DNA of 64,000 nucleotides from Paraburkholderia franconis. GTDB taxonomy: Bacteria > Pseudomonadota > Gammaproteobacteria > Burkholderiales > Burkholderiaceae. A program made the position numbers and the translations under genes. Within the stretch, counting starts at the first letter, position 1, and the number at the start of each line of letters is the position of its first letter. The notes below the pieces were generated by a model. It worked only from the letters and a program-made list of their open reading frames with translations. It made no database searches and was not told the origin of the DNA. The stretch covers positions 1 through 64,000 of the forward strand of contig NZ_WHNP01000023.1 of assembly GCF_009362735.1 (NCBI RefSeq), read 5' to 3'. This document shows positions 1 to 6,282 of this stretch, in pieces.

Positions 1-252
1 CAGCACCTGCGCACAACAAACGCGATCGAGTCGACGTTCGCGACGGTGCGCCACCGTACTACGCGTACGCGCAACTGCGTGTCGCGACCGACCTTCCTCG
101 GTCTGGCATTCAAGCTAATCGAGGAAGCGGAAAAAACCTGGCGCCGGATCAACGGCCCCGAACAGATCCAGCTGTTGCTGGAGGGCATTGCCTTCCAGGA
201 CGGCGAGCCGGTGCAAGACGATCAACCGGGTCAGCAGAAACTCGCCGCTTGA
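1..252 (+). CDS. IS256-family (mutator-type) transposase, C-terminal fragment cut by the window edge
   Basis: The frame is open from the first base and ends at a TGA at 250-252, giving about 83 residues. It starts QHLRTTNAIESTFATVRHRT, which is the conserved C-terminal block of IS256-family DDE transposases (TTN-x-IES-x-F-x-x-x-RHRT), including the last catalytic acidic residue within the IES motif. It continues with FLGLAFKLIEEAEKTWRRI, also typical of the family. The 5' part lies outside the window, so I cannot tell whether the element is intact. Family assignment is by motif recognition. Confidence 0.88.
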   Translation, partial: QHLRTTNAIESTFATVRHRTTRTRNCVSRPTFLGLAFKLIEEAEKTWRRINGPEQIQLLLEGIAFQDGEPVQDDQPGQQKLAA

Positions 253-298
253 CGTCGCCCGCTATCAACGGCCCGTACACCAGACTTGACCTTATCTC
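1..298 (+). mobile_element. Right end of an IS256-type insertion sequence (partial)
   Basis: The transposase tail (to 252) is followed by about 45 bases and then an AT-richer stretch at 274-298 (CGTACACCAGACTTGACC...) that resembles the terminal inverted repeat reported for IS256-like elements of proteobacteria. The exact boundary and target-site duplication cannot be fixed because the left end is outside the window. The transposase call is firm and the end position is an inference. Confidence 0.55.
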
Positions 299-639
299 TG
301 TTTGGTCTCCTTCCTCCGCAACGGGGCGCTTTTTTGCGCCGTTCACCGCAAGTCCTCTGACTCGTAGGACAGGGTTCCAGCAGATTTTGTTATTTCCTGG
401 AGCGTTGACTGGACATTGCCTTGCAGCCGTTTTTCCCCGCAAACTTTGATGTTCACAAATATGTCCGTCGTCCGGTCGGTTGTCCCTTGCTCGTCGTTTG
501 CGTTCGATGCGGTTTGCCGTCACGGCGCGCATCCGTGAACGACGTGGCGGCAGTCTGCTCGACTGCCGCCGGGGCCGGGCGCCCCAAAGTAAGAGAAAAT
601 CCGCGGCGCCCGCCCGGCTGCGCGACGTGAGGGTGCCTG
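253..639. other. Intergenic region after the IS end; no gene recognised
   Basis: These 387 bases lie between the IS transposase and the convergent PRC-barrel gene. Apart from the probable IS end near 298, I see an inverted repeat at 320-343 (AACGGgGCGC, six T, GCGCCGTT), whose T-run sits in the loop rather than after the stem, so its role as a terminator is doubtful. The open frames here overlap on both strands with no ribosome-binding site or recognisable product. Confidence 0.5.
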
Positions 640-1107
640 TCAGAGCCCGCGGTCGCGCACCGCTGCCGGATCGACCGAGGTCGTGGTCCAGTACGGATCG
701 CGGTTGTAGTACTTGTGCATCTGCGTGCCCCAGGTCTCATCGGCCATCGACGGCCAGTGGTCCTTGTCGAAGCCCGGTTCGTCCTTGATCCGCTGCGCGG
801 TGATGTCGACGCGGAAGACTTTTTCGTCCGTATCGAGCGTCAGCGCGCTCCACGGGATTGCGTGCAGATTGCTGCCCATGCCGAGGAAACCGCCTTCCGA
901 CAGCACCGCGTACGCGACGCGTCCGCTGCGCACGTCGAGCATGATGTCCGAAATCTTGCCGACGTGTTCGCCATCCGACGAGACGACCTTGTTGCCATCC
1001 AGCGTGGCCGCGGCCATCACCTCAGGCCCCGGACCTTCGCCGACTCCACCGCCGACGATGCCTGCGCCGGCTTGCGCCGGGTTCGTTTTCGGGTTTGGCG
1101 TGGTCAT
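640..1107 (-). CDS. PRC-barrel domain protein
   Basis: The protein has 155 residues. After a short Gly/Pro-rich N-terminus comes a PRC-barrel fold, with the segment GNKVVSSDGEHVGKISDIML leading into DVRSGRVAYAVLSEGGFLG and then IPWSALTLD. This pattern occurs in photosynthetic reaction-centre H-chain-like and RimM-like barrels. In free-living bacteria such small soluble proteins are usually stress-associated and of unknown biochemical role. I chose ATG 1107 over the longer frame (to 1140) because GGGAGGAAATC lies directly upstream. The gene is convergent with the IS256 fragment and divergent from the CHAD gene. Confidence 0.82.
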   Translation of the reverse strand: MTTPNPKTNPAQAGAGIVGGGVGEGPGPEVMAAATLDGNKVVSSDGEHVGKISDIMLDVRSGRVAYAVLSEGGFLGMGSNLHAIPWSALTLDTDEKVFRVDITAQRIKDEPGFDKDHWPSMADETWGTQMHKYYNRDPYWTTTSVDPAAVRDRGL

Positions 1108-1557
1108 GATTTCCTCCCTGGAAAAGTCCACGGGATGCAATGTGCATCCGCCGTGCCCGCGAGCTTTTCACGAGAAGGCGAATGCACGCGCGCGTGCATC
1201 GTCACGAACGCGGCAGGACCGGACTCGAACCCGCTCCCGGCGAGTACATCTGTGCGGGTCGAATGCGCGGCTGCAAAAACTTCAGGCGCCAGTGTCAAGC
1301 AGACAGAGACGCGCACGTTGCCTGGCCGACTGCGTATGCAACGCTTCAGGCAGTGGCCTGCGGCGAGCGACGGCACGCTCTGCACAGTCTGGTGACGCAA
1401 CCTGTCGATGGCTCATGAAGCGCGATCTGTCACGTCGCGCTAGGTTGCGGCTCCCGGTAGCACTTTGCTTTTGAAGCGATATGGAAAGCGTAAGATGTCG
1501 TTTGCATCGGTCGATGCATCACAAGTCATCTTGTTGTCGCTCCCGATACGAGGCCAC
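1108..1557. other. 450-base divergent intergenic region with a perfect 18-bp palindrome
   Basis: The region lies between the divergent PRC-barrel and CHAD genes and must hold both promoters. The clearest structure is ATGCACGCGCGCGTGCAT at 1182-1199, a perfect palindrome of two 9-base arms. It lies about 75 bases upstream of the PRC-barrel start and could be an operator. No RNA gene or convincing extra ORF was seen. Confidence 0.5.
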
Positions 1558-2415
1558 ATGAAACACGACGATCGCGCTCACGACGTCGCGGCGCCGGGCG
1601 AAGAGCCGCATGCCGAGTCGACGTTCTCCGCGCTGGCGACGCCCCTCGTCGACGAAGCGCTCGCGCGCGTTGCCGCCATTCATGCCGACGCTTCTCCCGA
1701 ATCCCTGCATCAGCTGCGTGTCGCGCTGCGGCGCCTGCGTTCGCTGTGGTGGGCGTACCGGCCGCTGCTCGACAAGGAAGAGAACGCACGACCGCGCGCG
1801 CTGTATCGCGATCTGGCCGACGCCGCGGGCAGAACGCGCGACTGGGACATCCTCCTCGAACTGCTCGCCGTCGACGAAGACAGCCCCCGCGATGTGCCGC
1901 CATGCCTGCGCGAAGCCCGCGAGCAGGCGCTGTCGGCGAGCCGTGAGACGCTCATCAACGCGGATATCCGAAACGTGCTGCATAGCGCGCTTGCGGGCAC
2001 GTCGAAGGAACTGAACGCCGCGCCGGAACGACATGCGCTGCAGAAGTTCGCCGCGAAGCGCGTGCGCGCCGCCGAACGCTCGCTGCGCAAGACGCTGCGC
2101 GGCGCATCGCATGCGAAGCGCTTCGATTACGAAGCGCTGCATGATGTGCGCAAGGCGGGGAAGAAGGTCCGCTATCTGCTCGAGTTTTTCGGGCCGATGC
2201 TCGACGGCGACGCGCACGGGCACACGCTCGCGCACCTGAAGAAACTGCAGCAGTGCTTTGGCGAACTCAACGACGTGAACGCAAGCGTCGCGCTGTTGCG
2301 CGACAACACGCGTCTTTTCGCCGACGAGCAGGACGCCAGTGCGGCGCTCGCGTATCTGAAGGAGCGGCGCAGGCATCGTCAGCGCGAAGCCGTGCGGTTG
2401 CTGCGTAAATCGTAG
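1558..2415 (+). CDS. CHAD domain protein
   Basis: The protein has 285 residues. The CHAD (conserved histidine alpha-helical) domain fills most of it: an N-terminal block with SLHQLRVALRRLRSLWW and a second helical repeat with ALHDVRKAGKKVRYLLEFF, both carrying the His followed by spaced Arg/Lys that define the family. CHAD proteins bind polyphosphate and often accompany CYTH/triphosphatase domains; here the domain stands alone. The start is ATG 1558 (MKHDDR), with ACGAGG upstream; the longer frame from 1465 has no supporting site. The product is probably cytoplasmic or granule-associated. No polyphosphate kinase gene lies nearby in the window. Confidence 0.86.
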   Translation: MKHDDRAHDVAAPGEEPHAESTFSALATPLVDEALARVAAIHADASPESLHQLRVALRRLRSLWWAYRPLLDKEENARPRALYRDLADAAGRTRDWDILLELLAVDEDSPRDVPPCLREAREQALSASRETLINADIRNVLHSALAGTSKELNAAPERHALQKFAAKRVRAAERSLRKTLRGASHAKRFDYEALHDVRKAGKKVRYLLEFFGPMLDGDAHGHTLAHLKKLQQCFGELNDVNASVALLRDNTRLFADEQDASAALAYLKERRRHRQREAVRLLRKS

Positions 2416-2506
2416 TGTCCGTTGCTTCTGCGCATCGGGTGCGCGAGGGCGGAAGCCGCGTCTTTGAAACCGTATATACTGTTTATACCGTTAACGAGGA
2501 ATCGAC

Positions 2507-3148
2507 ATGAGCACGCCACGAATCAAGGAACCCACGAAGAAGGCCTTCCATTTCCCGAAGAGCGCGAAGGAACCGTCCGCTGAAGCGAAGAAGCCATCTT
2601 CAAACGCATCGCGGACGGCTGACGCGAAAAAAGCGTCGCCGGATGCGCAAGCGGCCGCGAGCGCGCCGGAAGCGGCATCGACGAAAGCGCAAGCACCGAA
2701 GGCCGCGCCGAAGAGCAAGGCCGCGAAGACCACGAAGGCGACGAAGCCGACGAAGCCGACGAAGCCGACGAGCGCGACGAGCGCGACGAAGCCAGCAAAG
2801 GCCGCCAAGCCCACGCAGACGGCAGAGCCCGCCAAGCCCGCGGCGAAAGCGCCGAAGGCAGCGAAGCCGTCGAAGGCGAAAGCGGCGCCCGCCGCCGCTG
2901 CGGAGAAGAAGCCGCGCGTGAAGAAGGAAAAGGAAAAAGTCGTCCGCGACAGCTTCACGATGCCGAAGTCGGACTACGCGAAGATCGCCGAACTCAAGCA
3001 GCGCTGCCTCGATGCGGGACTCTCCGTGAAGAAGAGCGAATTGCTGCGCGCGGGTCTTAACCTGCTCGCCGTCTCGCCTGCGAAGCGGCTGATCGCGGCC
3101 GTGCAGGAGCTCGAAGCGGTCAAGACGGGACGCCCCGCCAAGTCGTGA
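2507..3148 (+). CDS. Lys/Ala/Pro-rich protein with ribbon-helix-helix-like C-terminal domain
   Basis: The protein has 213 residues with two clear parts. Residues 1 to about 140 are low-complexity (repeats of AKK, KPT, KAA), basic and surely disordered, like histone-H1-type tails. Residues about 143-213 are conserved-looking, with RDSFTMPKSDYAKIAELKQR, then LSVKKSELLRAGLNLL, which resembles a ribbon-helix-helix DNA-binding fold. A role in nucleoid binding or transcription is an inference. GAGG lies upstream of ATG 2507. In-frame 9-base repeats (2741-2793) encode part of the tail. Upstream (2471-2490) lie the half-sites GTATA and TATAC spaced by 7 bases, a possible self-operator. Confidence 0.75.
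   Translation: MSTPRIKEPTKKAFHFPKSAKEPSAEAKKPSSNASRTADAKKASPDAQAAASAPEAASTKAQAPKAAPKSKAAKTTKATKPTKPTKPTSATSATKPAKAAKPTQTAEPAKPAAKAPKAAKPSKAKAAPAAAAEKKPRVKKEKEKVVRDSFTMPKSDYAKIAELKQRCLDAGLSVKKSELLRAGLNLLAVSPAKRLIAAVQELEAVKTGRPAKS
2741..2793 (+). repeat. Tandem 9-base repeat inside the Lys/Ala-rich gene
   Basis: ACGAAGCCG occurs three times in a row (2741-2767), followed by two copies of ACGAGCGCG (2768-2785) and another near-copy. The unit is a multiple of three, so gain or loss of copies would change the length of the disordered tail without a frameshift. Confidence 0.8.
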
Positions 3149-3174
3149 TCATGCGGCGGCTGCAGGCGCCGCCG

Positions 3175-3441
3175 TCATCCCGCATCGCGCGGATAGTGCT
3201 CGGCGAAAGCCGAGTGCATGCGCTTGAGCAGCGCAATATACGGATGCCCTTGATCCGTCATCATCCATGACGCGGCCAGGGCGTTCGTCTCATCACACAG
3301 GCGCTCGAACTTGTCGCACGCAATGTCCGCGGGAATGCCGGACATCATCAGATCCAGAAAGTCTTTTTCGATCGCTTCGGCGGAGCGGGGCGCCCGCGCT
3401 GGCGGGTTCGTCTGCATGTCGCCGGACTGATCGTAGGACAC
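3175..3441 (-). CDS. Small hypothetical protein, paralogue of the gene just upstream
   Basis: The protein has 88 residues if it begins at GTG 3441, where GAGG sits five bases upstream; the alternative ATG 3417 gives 80 residues. No family is recognised. The core RSAEAIEKDFLDLM...KFERLCDETNALAASWM...PYIALLKRM aligns without large gaps with the protein of the neighbouring gene (3456-3707), so the two are tandem duplicates that have diverged strongly. There is no signal peptide or membrane segment; it is probably a helical cytoplasmic protein. It lies only 14 bases after the stop of its paralogue, so the two are likely co-transcribed, possibly with crcB further upstream. Confidence 0.66.
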   Translation of the reverse strand: MSYDQSGDMQTNPPARAPRSAEAIEKDFLDLMMSGIPADIACDKFERLCDETNALAASWMMTDQGHPYIALLKRMHSAFAEHYPRDAG

Positions 3442-3455
3442 GATCACCTCGCCTG

Positions 3456-3707
3456 CTAGTTCATCGATGGCAGGAACCGCCAGCGCTGATCCATCCTGTG
3501 CAGCAGCGCGATATACGAAAACGCGGCATCGCTGTCGACGCACGACTGCGCCGCATCGTTGACTTCGTTCCACAGCGTTTCGAAGCGCACTGCCGCTTCG
3601 GGCCGGCTGAGCGGCTGCGTGAGCAGCACCGAAAAGGCAAACGACAGTTCCTCCGCGCTGCGCCGCAGCGGGTAGCACGATCGACGCGATAGATATCTGT
3701 ACTTCAA
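3456..3707 (-). CDS. Small hypothetical protein, paralogue of the following gene
   Basis: The frame is open up to ATG 3884 (142 residues), but I favour the TTG at 3707. GGAG lies eight bases before it, and the resulting 83-residue protein matches the length of its paralogue. Shared core: RSAEELSFAFSVLL...RFETLWNEVNDAAQSCV...SYIALLHRM, against RSAEAIEKDFLDLM...KFERLCDETNALAASWM...PYIALLKRM in the next gene. The function is unknown. It is on the same strand as crcB; the gap to the crcB stop is 202 bases with this start or 25 bases with ATG 3884. The start is uncertain; the coding nature is supported by the paralogy. Confidence 0.62.
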   Translation of the reverse strand: MKYRYLSRRSCYPLRRSAEELSFAFSVLLTQPLSRPEAAVRFETLWNEVNDAAQSCVDSDAAFSYIALLHRMDQRWRFLPSMN

Positions 3708-3909
3708 GAGGTCTCCGGCTGACGTGTAGGTATGTACGCGTTCGAAAGCGGCGCCGATGTCGCAGACGTCACCCGTGTCCGGCATCACATTGCCCGCCGC
3801 ATATGACGCCGATGATACAGCCGCGCGAAACGTGCGCGGCAGCGATCGTCCGTGATCTTTTGGTGAAGGGCGGATGTCTGTCATCGCCAGCAGCGGCGAC
3901 GTGTTCCGC

Positions 3910-4290
3910 TCAGCGCGCGACGACCGCCACCGTCGCGATGCCGAGCACCGTCGCGATCACGGAAGCCGTCACGTGAATCGCGATCTCGCCCGCGGCCCAG
4001 TTCAGCCGTCCTTGTTGCAAGTGCTGGACCACTTCCGCGGAGAAGGTCGAGAACGTCGACAGCCCGCCCATCAGGCCGGTGATGATGAAGAGGCGCCATT
4101 CGGGCGCGATCTGCGGATTGCGGCCGAAGTAGGCGACCGCGACGCCGATGATGTAGCCGGCGGCCACATTCGCCGCGAGCGTGCCGAGCGGCAGCGCGGG
4201 AAAGAGCGCATTGAGACGCAGACCGAGAAACCAGCGCAACAGCGAACCGAGTGCGCCGCCGATGCCGACGGCAAGAATGGACAGATACAT
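3910..4290 (-). CDS. crcB: CrcB/Fluc-type fluoride channel (exporter)
   Basis: The protein has 126 residues, the usual size for the family, with four membrane segments. It carries the N-terminal GGALGSLLRW motif and the signature GLMGGLSTFSTFSAE (about residues 72-86), which holds the phenylalanine-box and polar-track residues of Fluc channels. Fluc proteins work as antiparallel dimers in the inner membrane and let F- leave the cell. The function is strongly supported by the fluoride riboswitch in its leader (4361-4416). It lies downstream of amtB on the same strand but about 330 bases away, so it is likely its own transcription unit, perhaps continuing into the two small genes that follow. 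Confidence 0.95.
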   Translation of the reverse strand: MYLSILAVGIGGALGSLLRWFLGLRLNALFPALPLGTLAANVAAGYIIGVAVAYFGRNPQIAPEWRLFIITGLMGGLSTFSTFSAEVVQHLQQGRLNWAAGEIAIHVTASVIATVLGIATVAVVAR

Positions 4291-4360
4291 GGGAAGCCTG
4301 GAAAGCCGAACGTCGACAAACCGGCTGCGGCGGGGCGTGAGGCTGCAACGTCCGCAGTGA

Positions 4361-4416
4361 TCCGGGCGAAGCAGGCATCATCAGCCACGAGGGCGGTTCG
4401 GGAGAATGCCATCTCC
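4361..4416 (-). promoter_or_regulatory. Fluoride riboswitch (crcB motif) in the crcB leader
   Basis: On the minus strand the leader reads GGAGAUGGCAUUCUCC, then CGAACCGCC, then GGCUGAUGAUGCCUGC. These are the three conserved blocks of the crcB/fluoride motif. GGAGA pairs with UCUCC, GCC pairs with GGC across a short loop, and GGCAU pairs with AUGCC as the long-range helix. It ends about 70 bases before the crcB start. Fluoride binding is expected to switch crcB on. Recognition is by eye against the known consensus. Confidence 0.92.
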
Positions 4417-4620
4417 GGCGCGCGCAAGTCTAACACCAGCGCGCGTGTTGTATGAAGGGTGAGCGGCTCGACAGGGCGGGCCGCGCGCCAGCATCGCGAG
4501 GTTACACCGGAAGCGCGGACACTGTCAGCGAACGCACACAGCCGCGCTGTGCTTCCGGCGATTGCGGCCACGCCGTCCCGCCTTCCGCGCGTCCTTCCAT
4601 GCAGGCCGATATCGCGCCGT

Positions 4621-5823
4621 TCAGCCGACCGTCTCGCGTTCCGGCGTCGATGTGATCTTGTGGATCGACAGGTCGGCGCCGTTGAATTCGTTCTCCTGGT
4701 CGATCCGCAGTCCGACGCTCATCCGGATCGCGCCATAGACGATCGTGCCGCCCAGCGTCGCGAAGACGACGCCGCCGAGCGTGCCGATCACCTGCGCGAC
4801 GAGCGACACACCGCCCAGGCCGCCCAGCGCGTGCTGGCCGAAGATGCCCGCCGCGATGCCGCCCCACGCGCCGCACAGACCATGCAGCGGCCAGACGCCG
4901 AGCACGTCGTCGATGCGCCAGCGGTTCTGGACGATCGTGAACATGTGGACGAACAGCACGCCCGCGACGGCGCCCGTCACCAGCGCGCCGAGCGGATGCA
5001 TCACGTCCGAGCCGGCGCATACGGCGACCAGCCCCGCGAGCGGGCCGTTGTACGTGAAGCCCGGGTCGTTGCGGCCCGCGAGCCATGCGGTGAGCGTGCC
5101 GCCGACCATCGCCATCAACGAGTTGACGGCGACGAGGCCGCTGATCTTGTCGATGGTCTGCGCGCTCATCACGTTGAAGCCGAACCAGCCGACGGCCAGC
5201 ACCCACGCGCCGAGCGCGAGGAACGGAATGTTCGACGGCGGATGCGCGGCGATGCGTCCGTCGCGCGTGTAGCGGCCATGGCGCGCGCCGAGCAGCATCA
5301 CGGCAGGCAGCGCAACCCAGCCGCCGAACGCGTGCACCACCACCGAGCCCGCGAAGTCGTGGAACGGCGCGCCCAGCGCGTGCGTCAGCCACGACTGGAT
5401 GCCGAAGCGGTCGTTCCACACGATCCCCTCGAAGAACGGATAGATGAATCCGACCAGCACGAAGGTCGCGAACAGCTGCGGGTTGAACTTCGAGCGCTCG
5501 GCGATGCCGCCCGAGACGATCGCGGGGATCGCCGCCGCGAACGTCAGCAGGAAGAAGAAGCGCACGAGCGCGTAGCCGTTGTGCGCGGCGAGCGTTTCGG
5601 CGCTGCCATAGAACTGGACGCCATAGGCGATCGTGTAGCCGATGAAGAAGTACGCGATGGTCGACACCGAGAAGTCGACGAGAATCTTCACGAGCGCATT
5701 GACCTGATTTTTCTTGCGGACCGTGCCCAGTTCCAGGAACGCGAAGCCCGCGTGCATGGCGAGCACCATGGCCGCGCCGAGCAGCAGGAAGAGGGTGTCG
5801 GTGCCGGTTTTCAGACTGTCCAT
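4621..5823 (-). CDS. amtB: Ammonium transporter, AmtB/Rh family
   Basis: The protein has 400 residues with about 11 membrane segments. It carries the twin-histidine residues of the conduction pore: the first in FAGSVVVHAFGG (about residue 160) and the second in GVWPLHGLCGAWG (about residue 310). The periplasmic vestibule and the short cytoplasmic tail (DLSIHKITSTPERE) are present. It conducts ammonium across the inner membrane. The start is ATG 5823, with GGA upstream; the open frame extends to a TTG at 5847. No glnK/PII gene is adjacent, which is the usual partner, so PII control would have to act in trans. I saw no convincing sigma-54 promoter upstream. Confidence 0.94.
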   Translation of the reverse strand: MDSLKTGTDTLFLLLGAAMVLAMHAGFAFLELGTVRKKNQVNALVKILVDFSVSTIAYFFIGYTIAYGVQFYGSAETLAAHNGYALVRFFFLLTFAAAIPAIVSGGIAERSKFNPQLFATFVLVGFIYPFFEGIVWNDRFGIQSWLTHALGAPFHDFAGSVVVHAFGGWVALPAVMLLGARHGRYTRDGRIAAHPPSNIPFLALGAWVLAVGWFGFNVMSAQTIDKISGLVAVNSLMAMVGGTLTAWLAGRNDPGFTYNGPLAGLVAVCAGSDVMHPLGALVTGAVAGVLFVHMFTIVQNRWRIDDVLGVWPLHGLCGAWGGIAAGIFGQHALGGLGGVSLVAQVIGTLGGVVFATLGGTIVYGAIRMSVGLRIDQENEFNGADLSIHKITSTPERETVG

Positions 5824-6282
5824 CGATAGGGATCCTGCGATGCGCAAAAAGCGGGCATCGAACGCAAGAAGCGGGCCAAAGCGAGGCGCGCACGCGTTCT
5901 GCCGGTGCGGAGCCGCACCGGAATGGGACGCGTGGACTCTGCAAATGCTATTCGTCGCGATTCTTTATGTGGTGAGTCGGACGGTGCGAGCACCGTCTGT
6001 GTGCAATTGATCCGAAATGGGGCATCGGGCGAGCCCAAAAATGTGCGAATCCTTGTTGTTTGCTTGATAAATCCCTACGTTTTTATAACAGCCGCGACGG
6101 CCGACAAGCTACGCGAAAAGGAATGGCAATCTGGCGTGGCCGGCGTGCGCCCATGCCGGCCGCATTTGCACCAGACTGGCGAGCTATCCTGGCTGGACGG
6201 CCTTTTGTCATCGGAACCGATCGCCGACATAATGTGCCGTCCCCGGCGCGACCCGCCGGCTTCCGATTTTTCCGGCGCGCGC
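5824..6282. other. Divergent intergenic region between amtB and the sensor kinase, with an 18-bp inverted repeat
   Basis: This 459-base region should hold the promoters of both genes. It contains GACGGTGC-GA-GCACCGTC at 5980-5997, a perfect 8-base-arm inverted repeat that could be an operator or a hairpin. The arms are in the opposite order to the NtrC site (GCAC...GGTGC), so I do not call it an NtrC box. The kinase frame is open upstream of 6283, but I see no ribosome-binding site or conserved protein there. Confidence 0.45.

Noticed and set aside
320..343. An intrinsic terminator near the IS end
   Set aside because: The T-run is located in the loop of the inverted repeat, not after it, so termination is not supported.
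1205..1255. A tRNA-like T-arm (GGGTTCGAGTCC on the minus strand)
   Set aside because: The five-base T-stem has a G-G mismatch and a G-U pair, and no anticodon arm, D arm or acceptor stem can be built around it. It is a chance match.
4459..5829. A 456-codon plus-strand frame antisense to amtB
   Set aside because: It is rich in Arg, Asp, His and Ala without any domain, and overlaps amtB completely.
5824..6282. A sigma-54 promoter or NtrC site upstream of amtB
   Set aside because: No TGGCAC-N5-TTGC element was found on either strand, and the inverted repeat at 5980-5997 has its arms in the opposite order to an NtrC site.
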